Source: Cricetomys ansorgei
Lineage: Eukaryota; Chordata; Mammalia; Rodentia; Nesomyidae
Reading direction: 5' to 3'
Assembly: GCA_026225945.1 (NCBI GenBank)
Contig: JAMJFZ010004031.1
Coordinates: 8,446,001 to 8,510,000 of the forward strand
DNA: 64,000 nt
In this document: piece after piece, positions 47,280-61,130 of the stretch
Layout of the letters: each line of letters opens with the position of its first letter
How positions within the stretch are numbered: the first letter of the stretch is position 1
The notes under the pieces: generated by a model
What the model saw: only the letters and a program-made list of their open reading frames with translations
Database searches by the model: none
Told to the model about the DNA's origin: nothing
Program-made: the position numbers and the translations under genes

Positions 47280-47830
47280 TTAAGGTAATTAATTGATCCT
47301 TGTCTTAAACAGCTAGCCAACTTTATTCACTGGTGGCACATATAAGTAAAGTATACAGTAATCTAATGGGGGTCTCACATCAGGTGAATTGCCATCTTGC
47401 TTGCAGCTGAATCAGTCAGCTATGTACCTAGTTCCAAAAGATTGAAAAAATCATGAAGATGAAAAATTCAGGAGACCAACTAGACCATTTCTGATTGATG
47501 TGATTTGAACATAATTGCTATGAACAATTTTAAGACTGTTCAAAGACTGATCCATACCCGCAAGGAAAACTTCAGAGTTGCCAATTACCCCAAGCAAAAT
47601 TCCTGGGTTATTAAGGTGCCAATGAAGGGCCATTAACATGTATTCCAAAGTCAAGTGACTGTTATCCTTTTGTACTGTGGAAGCTGTAATGTTTCTTTTC
47701 ATCAATGAGTGAGCTGCCATAAGGGACTATCCCTATGCTCTCTGTGATCTCTGAGCCCTTGAGATCACATAGGCAATAGGCAGATCACAGCTCAAAGAGT
47801 ATAAGCGCATGGTTGGTAGAGCACCAACAA
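47280..47830 (-). pseudogene. Possible decayed retrocopy, unidentified
   Basis: On the minus strand an 89-codon frame (47451-47720, beginning MAAHSLMKRNITASTVQKDN) is followed by about 170 bp and an AATAAA signal at about 47320-47325. Upstream, the neighbouring frame also stays open for a stretch (for example GSEITESIGIVPYGSSLI), as expected of a frame-shifted processed pseudogene. I could not match either frame to a known protein, and no A-tail is clear. Confidence 0.2.
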
Positions 47831-48852
47831 GGGCATCACAAAAAAAGTAAGGAATGCCCGGTGAGATGTCAGAGTTTGTATATTAATATTTTATTATTTA
47901 TTTTTAATAATTTAAAATGTCCTATGGGACACTGTGGGCCATTTAGGGGAGAATTAATGGTTTTTAGGAAAAATGATTTGTCCCTTAGGCGAATGAATGG
48001 GGCATAGGCTAGTTTGTGATAAAGTTTGTGTGTGTGGTGTTACCTTTATGTCTCCTCTCCTGAATGAGACTCAGTCTCCCCAGGGGGAGGGTTGGCTGGG
48101 ATTCAGCTCCTTTTGGATGGCTTATCTTTAGGTAGGTAAGAAGAGCTCAGAGGAAGAGTTTTTCTTTTGACACTGGCAATTTTTCTTGTGCTGTTAGATG
48201 AAGATAGCATGCTAAAGCAGCACACTGGAGCTGGCACGGCCTGTGTCCCTTTGTAGTCTTTGAGTCCTAAAGGGTGTGCCATGTGAGCTTGCAAATTGCA
48301 AATTCTCAAACAGGTGCAAAGTCACTCTGTGTTTAGATATCTGTCACTGCTGCCATCTTTACTTTCTCAGTATTTTTTATCTGGTTGTTGTAAATGAATC
48401 CTTGCATAATGAATGCATTTCCGTTATGCAAATAACAGATGTGTTTATTCTTCCTGTTTTCTTTGTTAATGGAAGATAGGGTTTCAGGAAGCAAAGCAAG
48501 TGCTGCACTGAATGTTTATGGTCTGAGTATTCAGTAATGCATATTTTACACATTATTGGGTGATCGTGGCAATTAAAGACCACCCAGTCCTGGAAAGTTG
48601 CCAGCATGGACTTTCAGCCAGAAGTTTGGATCACAGCACCAACTGGGCAGAAGAAAGGAGATGAATTTCTGTGTATTACTCTTTAGCAAGCCCATATGGT
48701 CAAATGGTTACATGAGAAAGGGTTGTCCTCTTGGGCAAGGTGGTGGGTCCCACCTTGGGTGGATGTGGACTTTGCTTCCAGGTTGAGAACTAGACTGAGT
48801 AGCTTTTTGGTGCTGTTCTTATCACAGAGAAGCTGGCCGGGGCCAGGCCTAG

Positions 48853-49131
<279 letters not shown>

Positions 49132-51799
49132 TAACTGCGCTTTATTTCAGCATGTAATTGAATTGGTTCCTGTTTTCTTGGGGCCTGATTACCATTTTAA
49201 TAGCTTTGAGACCCTTTAAAATTTTCTCATGAATGGTAGCCCTCAGTGATGAGAGAGTCAGTCATTCAAAGCATGTTTGCTGTAGCTGCTTCCTCCCATC
49301 GTTCCCTTGCTCTCTGTCTTTGCTATGTCAGCTTCCATCTGTTTCTCAAATAAGGAAAAACACTAACAGAAAGTTCTTTATAACTGATTAATCTAAAGCC
49401 AATGCCATTTCCTAAGTCAAATTTTGGTTTGAGGTAGCTTTTCTTGAGAGCTCTCAGCTCTTCTCTACAACTGAACTTCATCTAATGTTTTGGCTGTTCT
49501 TAGCTGACAGTGTGGTACTTAGAAACAACATTTCCATTAGCTACACTCAGTCCAGTAATAAGAACAGTGACTCAGTAGCATGCCTGTCCTCTGGGCTTAC
49601 CCTATACCAAGCTTCTAAATCCACTTAATCTTCAAGATGACTCTATACATTGTTAGCATTATTTTTACTTTACAGTTGAAGAAACAGGGCCTGGAGGCTG
49701 ACTAACATGGTCAACCAAGTTCACACATGTAATAAGATACGCTAGTCTTTTAACCCAGTCAGGCTGAGGATGTTCTTTTAAACACTGCCTTCCTGCCTGT
49801 CCAAAGGCTTAGAATACGTGTTTGTTGTCTGTCTCTGTTTCCTAAGGGGTTAGTTCGCAATGGTGTCTCCTCTGAAAAGACTGACAAGTAGCTGTGACTG
49901 CCTGAGGCAGTGGTGAGGACAGACAGAGCCCAGAGAGGACAGAACGCGGTCAGTGCCTAGGACAGCCAGCCTGACTCCTTCTCCAGCTTCTTCTGTCGCA
50001 CTCGGTCGTTCTGATAACTTGTCTAATACTTCTCAGTATTATTTCATACTGAGTTCCTTTTTATTGTCAGAAAGAAGAGTTTATCACAGCTATTTGTGGA
50101 ACTTTGCCTTTTTTTTTTTTTTAACAAATTATGAAATATAAATCCCTTCAATTATTTAATTGAGTTGCTTATTAATTTTAATTGTGGCACACAGAGAAAA
50201 GTATCTACTTTGGCAACTGTAATATTTTTATTTTCCTACCAATTTTACTGCAAGACTGATTTGGGGGAAAATCATAGAATTACTTTAAGTTGTTTACTTT
50301 TCCTATGTTTTGGTTTTGTTTCTGCTTTTCTCTGCTTTTTAAGGCCTCAAACACAGAGCCTTTTATATGCTGGGGGCATTGTTCAGCTGCATCTGCAGTC
50401 CTTGAGGTCACTTTCTTTTCTTTCTATTCCTTTTAATTTTACACCAATATTCTGTACCACTGCGTGGGAACATCTGTGGCAACCGTATGAGTGCCTAAGG
50501 TGAATGAGCCTTGATATAACAGCTGACGGACCAGAGTAACTTGGAAGGAGGAAAACGAAATCCTGTTTCCTTGCTGCAGTTTCCTTCTCTCCCAGATCAC
50601 GTGGAAGTTCTGAGACGGTAGAACCTCGCACTCTGCCTGGCCTCTCTTTAGGCTGCAGTCGTCGTGTACTGTAGTGTTCCCTGGCTGACGCCTTCACGTG
50701 TTCAAGGATCGTGGGTTTAGTCTAGAGTAAAGCAGCCCCCAGACTGCCCAGGGGCTTCCTGCTCCCCTTCTTGCCCTGTCAGTCTACTCATTTCCCATCC
50801 ACCTGGCGTCTGGCGTGATAAATCAAGATCAGAGAGTACGTGAGTGTTAGTTTGAAGGGAGCGTTTTAATTCATAGGTCTGTGAGGACCTATAGTCTATC
50901 TTCTGTTATTGAAAAACCACCATTTGGAAAGAAACACCAAGTAAAGAAAGCTACAGGTGAGGGTAGGAGGAATTTATGATTATGTATTATGAGTAATTTA
51001 TGGATTGAAGTGTAACTAACAGTCTTCCCATTTTAAAGTAGCTCTATGGCTGGGGAATGTTAAGAATATGAGCTAGAGGTTGTATTAAATGTGTATTGTC
51101 ATCTCATACTCCTACTCCAGCTGATAGTTCTCCCAACTGACAATAATTTGTTTTGTTTTTAATATGATGTACAATCCATTTGTGCTAAACAGCTTGTCTA
51201 GTTCATAACCGTTTGTGTTCATTGTGCATTTGTTGTGTTGGCCAAGGGCTCTCTGAAAACTGAGCTTATCACTTTCCTTACAAATGTCCTCCATCTTTGA
51301 TCCCCTTATTAGCTGGTAACATTGTTAGCCAGTCTGTTCTGAAAGAAACCAAGAAATTGATTTTGTTTTTCTCTCTCAGGTTTAGGCCCTTGCAGCATTC
51401 ATTCAGAGCTCCTCTCTTCCCTTACAGCGTATCTAAATCTCATAGCAGATATATATTGTTTACTACTAAAATACATTTATTATTTTTAATGTACACTTGA
51501 AAAATTAACTTTAGTTTTAAGTTTTTGCTTTACCCTTCTGGATCCATGTCTTTTTCTATTTCATGCCTTTACATAGACCTTCGATACTGTACCATATAGC
51601 CTAGTAATTATGAGGAGTTTTTGTTTGCTTACTTCATACAGCCAAGCCAGTCCTTTCTCTTAGGTATTTTTAAAAGTTTCCTTTTCAATTTTAAGGAATT
51701 TCTTGGATTGGTAAATGAGTAAGGACCTCATTTTATGAAGGCCAGCTTTGTCTCTGTAAATGATCATCCTGAAATCTCTTGTATTTGTCAGGAGGAAAG

Positions 51800-51895
51800 G
51801 CTGGCTGGGAGGGCTGAGGCAGAAGGGTTACTCAAGTCCAGTAGTTCAAGGCCAGTCTGACCAACAAAGTAGGACTAGTGTCAGAAAAAGAAAAG
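51800..51895 (+). mobile_element. Old B1-like SINE
   Basis: It reads gagggctgaggcagaagggt, agtagttcaaggccagtctg and ends in an A-rich segment. Confidence 0.6.
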
Positions 51896-52387
51896 CAGTG
51901 ATTGGTAAGATTGTAGCGGTGAATAAGACACAGGATTGAGAAAACGCTGCTCCCTCTCATTGGCACCCTTGTTCTTCCTTACCAGTGGTCTCTGCATGTG
52001 ATGTGGGGTGTCAGGGCAGTGTGCAGCTGCTGTCATGATAACAGTTGCCTATAGAACAGAGAGTGGGGAAATGCTTCTGTAAGTTCAGAGTGTGCAGAGG
52101 AAGAGAGTGTCCTGTCTAGGCATTTCTGCGACCCACCTCCTGTTTCAGTGCTATGAAGGGTTCCTGTGTGTTAATTTGACACTTAGTTATAGCCTAAGGA
52201 AATATTATATCAGATACCTAGTAATTTACTGTAACTTAAATTCAGCTGAAAACATGTTTTTCTAATGGTTTCCACAGTTTTAAGAGATTAATTTTTTTTC
52301 TTAGTTCTGGAAATCAAACCCAGGGTTTCATGCTGACCACGAGATACCGCACTAGTTCAAGAACTAATTTTTAAAACATTCTTCGTT

Positions 52388-52690
52388 GGTCTGGAGAGAT
52401 GCCTCAGTTGGCAAAGAACACCTAGGCCAATGTGGTTTGTATTGAATTCCAGGCCAGTCAGGGCTACATATTGAGACCTTATCTTAAAAAGGGATTGGGG
52501 GTGGTACTGGGCTTAAACACTTGTAATCCTAGTGCTGGGAAGGCAGACAGACAGATCTTAGTAAGCCAGCCTAGCCAGTTTGGTGAGATACAGGCCAGGG
52601 AGAGATCCCGTCTCAAAGGAATTTGGTGGCCCCTAGGGAACAACATATAAGGTTAACCTCTGGCACACACAAACACACAAAAGATACACC
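52388..52690 (+). mobile_element. B4-type composite SINE, sense
   Basis: It starts like a B2/ID promoter (gtctggagagatgcctcagt), continues with B1-like text (gtaatcctagtgctgggaag, then gagatcccgtctcaaagg) and ends in a CA-rich tail (ggcacacacaaacacacaaa). An inner B1-like sequence (aattccaggccagtcagggc) interrupts it. Confidence 0.6.
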
Positions 52691-52789
52691 ATAAGCTATT
52701 TTCCTCTAGAAGAAAAATCATTAGGTTCAGTTTGGAAATTTCCTATTGACCTGTCTTTCAGTTCGCTAGCTTGCACTCTGCTTTCCTAA

Positions 52790-52868
52790 GTGTGCAGTTC
52801 TGAGGATCAAACCAGGGGTCTTGCACATGCCTTCCAGGCATTCCACCAGTGAGCAACTCCCCTAGTCC
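52790..52868 (-). mobile_element. ID/B4 end fragment, antisense
   Basis: It reads gttctgaggatcaaaccagg, gtcttgcacatgccttccag, accagtgagcaactccccta. Confidence 0.65.
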
Positions 52869-53099
52869 TCTGCTATTTCTGGTCTGTTATTAAACTTATC
52901 TATCCCACTGAGTTTGTCATTTCAGGCACTGTATCAGTTGGTTCTGAAATTTTCACCCACATCTTGAAAATAGTGAAATAAAGAGGTATAGAAATTTATG
53001 GAGACTAACAAGAATAATCACACAAAGTGACTTCTCAGATATAAAACATCTGTTTCCTTTTTGCTGTCACTGTACCCGATAAAATCTCAATAATCTATG

Positions 53100-53101
<2 letters not shown>

Positions 53102-53149
<48 letters not shown>
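53102..53149. repeat. (TA)n microsatellite
   Basis: About 48 bp of uninterrupted TA, adjoining the LTR-like segment. Confidence 0.97.
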
Positions 53150-53154
<5 letters not shown>

Positions 53155-53159
53155 ATGAG

Positions 53160-53545
53160 GCGGACCAAAGTCTCATGCAATAGCCAATTTTATTCAGAGC
53201 ATCAGACAGTGTATACCCTGAGGGTTAAGAATGGTCACCTGATTACATAATCACAAGGACAAGCTGCATGTGGCAAAAACATGTTTCTCCATAGAGGCAT
53301 ATAAAGAAATAACAACGGCCAGTTGTAATGAATAATCTAAAGCAAACTCACTCCTATCTGCTATACCTGGGAGGAGCATAAAAGCACACTCCAAGAATAA
53401 TTCCGTGTTGTTGAAGAAACTGAGGTCACAAGACCTTGCAACGTTGTCATGTTTTCTTGGAGTTTTCTCAGAAGCTCAGAATTCTTCTCACATGACTCCA
53501 TTCCTGGATCATGTTCTGAAAGTAACTCACATAGAACTTTTTAAA
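53160..53545 (-). mobile_element. LTR-like element, antisense
   Basis: On the minus strand a polyadenylation signal (ctgaataaaattgg at about 53187-53200) is followed by a short downstream part. The upstream part includes blocks complementary to cttttatgctcctcccaggt and to catgtttctccatagaggca. This layout suggests an ERV LTR; the family is uncertain. Confidence 0.5.
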
Positions 53546-53570
53546 AAATCTTGTCTTTATCTGAAATTTT

Positions 53571-53700
53571 CTTTGAGACAGGGCTTCTCTGGCTGCCCTG
53601 GAACTCACTCTGTAGACCAGGCTGGCCTCAAACTCAAACAGATCCGCCTGCCTCTGCCTCCCTAGTGCTGGGGTTAAAGGCGTGCGCTGCCATTGCCCTG
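53571..53700 (-). mobile_element. B1 SINE, antisense
   Basis: Close to consensus: ttgagacagggcttctctgg, gtagaccaggctggcctcaa, ctgcctctgcctccctagtg, ttaaaggcgtgcgctgccat. Confidence 0.92.
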
Positions 53701-55159
53701 CAATCCGAAATTTTCTATTTTTACTTTTTTTTTTTTTTGGAGTTGAGTAAATGTGAGGTGTTTATCAGTCAGCAAACTCATTACTGACATCGTAACGCTA
53801 GAAACTATTTACTTCCTTACCCCAAGTCACTAAAGAACGCAAGCAGATGAGATTGGTGCTAAACATTGCACAACTGCTGTTGTCACCCGAGCCAGACATT
53901 CAGTGCGGGCCACACCTGCTCGGGCTCTCTCCAAGAGTTTTCTTGGAAATAGTAAAAAGAAAAGAAAAGAAAAAGACAAAAAAAAAAGGAAAGAACGAAA
54001 ACAAGAAGCATATAGTTATATCACTTATTTAACCTGATATAAAACTAAAGCTATGCATGACTTAATCACGGGGCTTTTGTTAACTTGAGTTCTCTTTAAC
54101 ATAATGAACGTCTTTTTGATAAGCTTGGGCTTCTAAATTTATTTTTTACTTAAAAGAAAAATCTTAAGTGTATGCTTACAGTAGTTGGGAATGAAGCCAA
54201 ATGAATCATTTAAAACAACAGCCACTTGAAAAGGAACATTCAGGAATGGATTGAAAAACAAAAGGAAGACCAGAGAAAATAAGAATTTGGGGATTTTAAA
54301 AAGTCTATCACAAAACAGTGGCTCTCCTTGGTAGAACTTTAGAGGTGACATGATACTGTAGATTTAGTGTCTGACAAGCCTGGGCTCTAGTTGTCTAATA
54401 TATATGTATATATTGAAGCTTGAGTTTAGTATTTATCAGAAGAAGTTATCGTTTTAAAGTCTATTATCCCAGTTGGCAGAAATTTGCTATCAGTTGAGAT
54501 GCTTTTACTTGCAATTATCTGATACTCAAAATCAGCAAACTCTACTGACTTAGACGCGAAGTTATTTAAGAAAGTACCATTAATGCTACAGATGGGTAAT
54601 GATGGCTTAGATGGTCAGTATATCTGTGCTGTGACAAAGGACTTGTGATCTTCTGTTCCTATTCATGGATAATCAGCTTCACTGATTCACTGATGAATCT
54701 TTAAGGTCAGGTATCACTTGGGGTTAAAAGGTAGCTGCCAGGGCAGAGTTGTGTTCTCCTTTTATGATCGAGAGTGTATTAAGGAGCCTTGCCTGTATCA
54801 CACACTGTGCAGCTTCCCTTCAGGATGGTAAGATGAGTGCAGGCCAGGCCTTTCCACCACTGAGCCTGGAGCATCTGTAGGGAAGTAAGGAAGTACAGGG
54901 AGGCACCGTGTGCTTGTCAGACTACTACCTGCTCCTGGTACTGGGAAATACAATCAGCCTCTCTGGAAGAGGACGATTGTAGAGAGCTAAATGAGCACAC
55001 AAACTGTGGTTTTTCTTTTCTTGTTTTAAACAGGAAGAGAGCAATAGGAGGGGAGGGGAAATGGATACCAATAGGTATAGCTTGGTAGGCTGTTGCCAAG
55101 GAGTTTCCTTGTTAGGCTAAAGATTGACCTATAGTATAATTCTCAAAACTTATCATCCT

Positions 55160-55490
55160 TAGGGCTGGAGGTATGGCCTCATCTGTGAAGTGTTTTCTAT
55201 ACAAACATGAGAGCCCTGAGTTTGGATTCACCTGAACTCATCATGTAAGAAGCTGGGAACAGCACACACACCCCTGTAACCCTGATACTACCTAAAGCCA
55301 GGCAAATCTGGGGACACAGTGGCCAGCCAGTACAGCTGAGTTGACAAGCTCCTTTTAAACAGTGAAGAAATAAGACATTTCAGATAGCTAATAGTGGCCT
55401 ATTACTCTAGCTCCAGGGAGATCTGATGTCTCTGGCCTCCATGGGCACCCACACACCTGTGTGCATGCACACACACAGACAAAGACACAT
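55160..55490 (+). mobile_element. B4-type composite SINE, sense
   Basis: It begins tagggctggaggtatggcct, has a middle part with cctgtaaccctgatactacc and aaagccaggcaaatctgggg, and ends gagatctgatgtctctggcc followed by a CA-rich tail with acacacctgtgtgcatgcac. Confidence 0.7.
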
Positions 55491-55861
55491 AATTTAAAAT
55501 TCTTTTAAAAAGAAAGTCACTTTAAATTCTTTAATTCTTAATTTTAAATTTTAAGTTCTTAAATGTGGACTAGAAATTTATCAGGTGGAAAAAATATGAA
55601 CATGAGCACTTGGGGAAGAAGGAAGTAGCCACTACACTAGTATGTAAAACAGCGTGGAGTGTGTGATGTGTGGAAGGCTGGTGTGGGGTCAGGAGTGCAG
55701 GAATGTCTGGTAGCTCATACTGAGAATTCATTTTTCCTGTAAGAAGTGGTAGTCACTGAAGGTTCGTCCTAGAAACCTCACATTTGCAGTTTAATCAGAA
55801 CAGCAAGAGCATTGAGTGGAATGGGTGGCAGTAATTAAGTTTTACCAGAATTGCTTTAGGT

Positions 55862-56010
55862 GTGGGGAGTGTTTGTGATGCAACTCAGGGCTCCATGCAT
55901 GCCAGGCAACAGTTACCATGCCCCAAAGGGTGTGTGTGTGTGTGTGTACACACGTGTGTGTTTTTTGACATGCTGGAGATGAAGTCCAGGGTCTAGAAAA
56001 TTAATTTAGT
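55862..56010 (-). mobile_element. ID/B4 fragments with a TG run, antisense
   Basis: It reads gcaactcagggctccatgca, tgccaggcaacagttaccat, then (TG)n at about 55930-55950 and a second ID-like piece with gctggagatgaagtccaggg. Confidence 0.5.
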
Positions 56011-57639
56011 AAGTAAGCAGTCTTCCTTTAGCTATAAAGATCTTTAAAAGGGCTTCTTAATAACTTATAGATTTGCTTTGAGAAGATGTGTTAGCTCCAA
56101 ATTTGGCAACTCCAGAAATATTTCTGTTAATCTGAGTCATTTTAGCTTCTCTAAATTGGGAGAAGAACACGATGTCATGTGTGCAGGAGTCTTGATAATT
56201 CCAAAAACCTGGATTCAGATGTTCCCAGGACAGATTTGGACCTGCGCCCGAGGATGCTAAATCCACAGTGCTTGTCACTTCCTCATTTGTTTCGTGTGCC
56301 AAGATAGGAATTATTTAGAAAAATATTAAATAATGGAAAACAAGTGAGAATTTAAAACCAAACAGCATGTGTGGACAGATTATATTCTTTTAAAATACAT
56401 CACACTTCTTATTTAATAAATTCCGAAGCATATATGCCCTATGTTAATCTGAAAAATAAAATTATACAGCACAGCATGTGTAGCAGCATACTGCTTATGT
56501 AGAATTATGTATCTGTGGTGCATGTGTAAGTAGAGACTTGTCTAAAAGAGTGGTCACCAGAATGTTCAGGGCTTATCTGCGTATTGAACTCAAAGATGGT
56601 TTACACTTTGTACCTTTTGATACTATTGATTTTTTTTCACAAACTATGTGTGTGTCATTTTATAATCAGAAAAAAAATCAATGGAACTGTTTTTCTTTTT
56701 AGAAAAAAAATGAAGATATTAATTACAACCTTGGCAAAATGAATGTCAGTATATCGTAAATATATGAGCACCATAAATAATGAGTTTATCAACTTCAGTG
56801 ACTGGTCAGAAGGAGGTTTGGTTGGCAGCTATGGGACAACAGAGAGACAGGTCACAGGCAGGCTCTGTGTTAGAGGAGCCTTGTCCAGTGTTGGCGATGA
56901 GGTCTGTCGCACAGAGACAGTAGGAATGCCATGTTGCCTACCTGTAAGTAAGCTTCATCAGCTGGACTTCTTCCGTGCAGTCCTCCTCAGAGCCTGTGAG
57001 TGTTGATAGGATTCTGTCATGAGGTCTAACTGCATTCAACATTTGATTCAGCTGCTCTCTTGACTCCACACTACCAACAGGTCTCTGATGGTTGCTTCCA
57101 TGCAGTTGGTTCACAAGGGGAGGTAACTCTAAATAGATAGGATGGCTGTTAGGATCCTCTGCCATTAATTATCATTTTCAACTAGCAAATTAGTATTGAG
57201 GACTTAGATGACTTAGACAAAGTAGTATGGAGGACTTAGTGAGAGAGATAGGAGGAGGAAACTACCAGGCCAGAGTTCTTTTATTTGCTAAGATCAGTTA
57301 AACACCTTGCTCCTCTTGCTCCATTTTACTTCGTCTTAGGCCCATATTTGATCAACAAACATAAAAGATGACTTGCTAAAGTATCAAATTGATAGGAAAG
57401 TAAATTGAGCCAGTAGCTTTTCTTGCTCTCTCACACAGCCTCCCTTCCCAACCAAAAGGGCCTTGGCTCATCCCTAGCATTCTGGAGCTTCTCCCCGCAG
57501 CAGCCAAGCATGTTCTATGTATTAAGAATTGCAAGATCTTTCTAACTCTGCAAGCATATGTGTGTCCAGGGCATACTTAGCATACCAGTTCTCCCATTTC
57601 ACAGTGAACAATGGAATGCTTTTTAGATTCACAATTCAG

Positions 57640-58330
57640 ACCATTTTAACTTCTCATGTCTTCCAAGCTTTCTCAGCCCTAGGCAACCAGTAATCTACTT
57701 TTGTCTCTGTAGATTAATATATCCTGAACATTTCCTATAAATGAAATCAAATAATGTGACATTTTATCACTGATTTATTTCCCCTAGCTTGATATTTTCA
57801 GAGTTTATCTGTGTCATAGTATGTATTAGATTTTATTCCTTCTTATTAATGAACAATATAAAAAATATTCAAGTATATGAGAAACTTTTTTTTGTTTATT
57901 CATTTACCAGTTAAAAGACATTTGTTTTATTTCCACTTTGTTGGCTTCTGTGATTAATGTTACTATAAATACAACAAACATGAATGGACAAATTTTATGA
58001 AGAAATCTGTTTTTTTAGGACTTAAATAATTGGGTCACATTATAACTTAAAAACAATTTGGGGATCTTGGGCATATGCTTCAATAAATAAAAAAATGTAT
58101 TTGGCAGACAGGAGACTCTAAGTTCATTTCCTAGCAGAAAAAAAAAGTTTTGAGGGACTGCCAAATTATTTTCCAAGGTGATTATACTATTGCAGCTCTA
58201 TAGCAAAGAAGGAAAGTTCCAGCTTTCTTTGTCAATGCTTCATTATGTCTTTAAATGTAGATATTCCTGTGTGGAGTGGTATAGTTTTGATTTGTATTTT
58301 ACTCTGAAATGGTACTTCATTTTTTGAATT
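57640..58330 (-). mobile_element. Ancient L1M 3'-end fragment, antisense
   Basis: The series agccctaggcaaccagtaat, cctgaacatttcctataaat, tagcttgatattttcagagt, gttaaaagacatttgtttta, tactataaatacaacaaaca and gactgccaaattattttcca, ending near ttttgatttgtattttactc, follows the reversed 3' end of an old mammalian L1M element. Confidence 0.75.
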
Positions 58331-58524
58331 TTTATCATTGTCATGGTATTTTTTGTCTTCAAACTTCTCTCATAAATGTGTATAAAGCAATAGATTTTAA
58401 ATGGAAGGTAGAGGTTTTTTAAAAAGCTGATTTCAAGATATTTTTGTTTCCTTTTAAGACACCTATTTAAAGGCAGATTCCACTAAACATTAAAGATAGA
58501 ATTCAGTTTCAAGTACATTTTTAA

Positions 58525-58744
58525 AAGCCTTATTTTGTTTTTAGTTATGAATATATGTGTGTATCTGTTTGCTTATGTGCATGTGTACGCTCAGGTACTG
58601 GTGGAGTCTAGAAGAGGGCTCCAGATCTCTCAGCACTGGAATCATCGGAAGTCCTGAGCCGTCTGCTGTGGGTGCTGAGAACTGAACTCCAGTTCTCCAA
58701 GAGCAGAGTGCCCTCTACTCTACTGAGCCATCTCTGGCAGCCCC
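58525..58744 (-). mobile_element. B3-type SINE, antisense
   Basis: Motifs gagtctagaagagggctcca, gctgtgggtgctgagaactg, aactccagttctccaagagc, ctactgagccatctctggca. Confidence 0.85.
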
Positions 58745-60974
58745 CAAGTACATCTCAAAACTAACAGGCAGAAATTTGGCTCAGTGATGATTCTTTGAGC
58801 TTGTACTTAACTTTGGAAAGGAGAACTAGAGTCTGACCTGTGTATCTGCCTGAAGTGCAGTAGGAAGCCTCTAAATTCTCTCTAAGACCAGTTCCTCAGT
58901 AATCAGACACAGTTCCAGAATATGTTGATAGTGTGACTCCTTTTCTTTAAAATAAAACAACCCCCTCCCATAAACTTGGCAAATCCAGACATTTTATTAA
59001 CAGATTTAATCATTTTATAATTATAACTATTACCCAAATACTGTCGAAGGCATTCTAGTAAAAATTTTATGTGATTGTAGCTCTTGTTTCTTAGTCTAGT
59101 TTGTATTGTGGCAGCCACAGAAAGAATGCTGTTGAATGGCACTTTGGAGATAAATGCACAAGGCAGACTTGGCCATGTGTGCCTGGCCCAAGAATTCCAG
59201 TGGGTCTGTCTTAGCTGTCTTGAAGGCTTGTGACTTGTCACCTCTGTTCATGTCAACAAGTTGGAAAGTTCAGTTTTATCTATAAAATAAGCCCATACAG
59301 TCCATGCTAGTGGTTTGTTTTGTTTTTGTTTTTTGTTTTGCATATAACAAATGAGAAAACTAAGGCTTAACTGTTAAAGAACAAAAACCTAAGAAACAGA
59401 AATATAGCTTTTTAAAACAATAGCTTGACTAATAATGAAACACATAATCTATATGTGCAAAGGGTGTAGCACATGAGTAGCCTCTTGTATTTTTTTAATA
59501 TCAGGGCTTTAGAAAATTAATGTTTTAAAATTAGTGACACATGATTTTTATAAAGCAGAGAAACTATTGTTTAATGCTTTTAAAGATAGTGATTATACCG
59601 ACTACATCTCAAGGGATAAGTTTCCTCTTCTCCCAAAAGAGGAAAGCCAAATTATGTTCAAAATTTAATGATTTAAACTAAAATTCCACTGTGAGATCAC
59701 TTTGTGATCATTTGTACAAGAATAATTTGGTTTTGCGTGAGTTGTTTATATAGCTGGGGCTTAACATGAGCAAGGACCTGGGTTTAATTACTAGCCTAAA
59801 AAAAATTTCATTAACAGCGATTCTCCATGAAAATAGCAGCATGTTTTCTTCCATGTTATCTGTTACATCTTTATGGTGCTGAAAGTAGCAGGTAGATGTG
59901 GTAAATTTTTTTCAACCAAGAGAAAAGCATCTGTAATAGTAAATTAGGTACTTCCCTGGTATCCCTAGTAGAGACAGTGCTATTCAGTTATTTGTCTGGC
60001 CTAAATTGGTCATGCCTAAAATCCACATCTATTTTATGTCACATATATAAATCATGTTTTCATTGAGAATTGGTATGGACTGGTCCATCTACCAACAAAA
60101 ATAATTTCTAGTCTTTGCATAAGTTTGTACTGTTGTCTTCATGGCTGTGTAGTTGTGTAACAAACAACTTATGGCTGACAGAGGCCATCATTACTATGTT
60201 TATTTCATTTTAGCAGATGCTTGGTCATTTACAAACATGTTGAGCCTAATTTTGTGAGTTTAGCGTTTGGTGAGCTGGTTGATCACTGGTGAAAGACTAG
60301 ACAATAAAATGTAACTTATTGTGGCTTTGGGATTAAATGCTGATAAAATTTTATTAAGCAAGGAATTTCTGTGATGTTAATTCATATTTGTATTTCTAAA
60401 AATTTAGTAGGAGGAATCCATTTGTATTGTGTTAGGAAATAATAGGTAAACTGAAATAAAAAACAATTGAATTTTGGAATATTAGCTTGAGTTTTAACAT
60501 TAACGGAGTCCGAATTTCCAGAGAATTGTAGTAGCTGTTGGTAAAAGGGATTTTATATTTTTCCAGTACTGAGCACTTATAGAAGACTTTTTTCATATCT
60601 AGAAAAAGGATCCAAAGGAACTGGGGAAAGATTATGCTGCTAGTAGGCGTTGACATGTTGTGTACTATGTGTTCTTTTGATCTGATGGCTCATGATAGGT
60701 TCAGTTGGTTGCTATGGTTTCATCTCAGTTCCTGCAAAGCTTCCTGCACTATTTGGAATAAGTGGAAAATAATGCTTTGCAGAATTACTTCTCAAGAATA
60801 TTTTCAGCTTCTTTTACTTAAGATTGCAAATTGCTTTATGGGAAGTTTTCTGAGTATGATGACAGACTTTAGTAGTCCTGCAGTGTCACAGTTGATAGTG
60901 ATAAAGGGCTAGCATAATTAACTCTAAAGTGTAAGCCATATTATCAGTGCCATAGCTTTTAACATTTTTGAACA

Positions 60975-61130
60975 GATGAAATGTCCCTTACCCAAAACAC
61001 TTGAAGCAAATGTGTTTTAGAATTCAATGTGCATATGATATATATAAATGTGTATGTATATCCATATATATATAGCTAAAGTGGAGATGCTCATACTTGA
61101 CAAACCTCTAAAGTTTTGCTCTACAGAGGA
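60975..61130 (-). mobile_element. Possible MER2-like relic, antisense
   Basis: The stretch atgtcccttacccaaaacac and gaagcaaatgtgttttagaa resembles the reverse of the 30.7-31.1 kb MER2-like end. The remainder is AT-rich and ambiguous. Confidence 0.35.
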
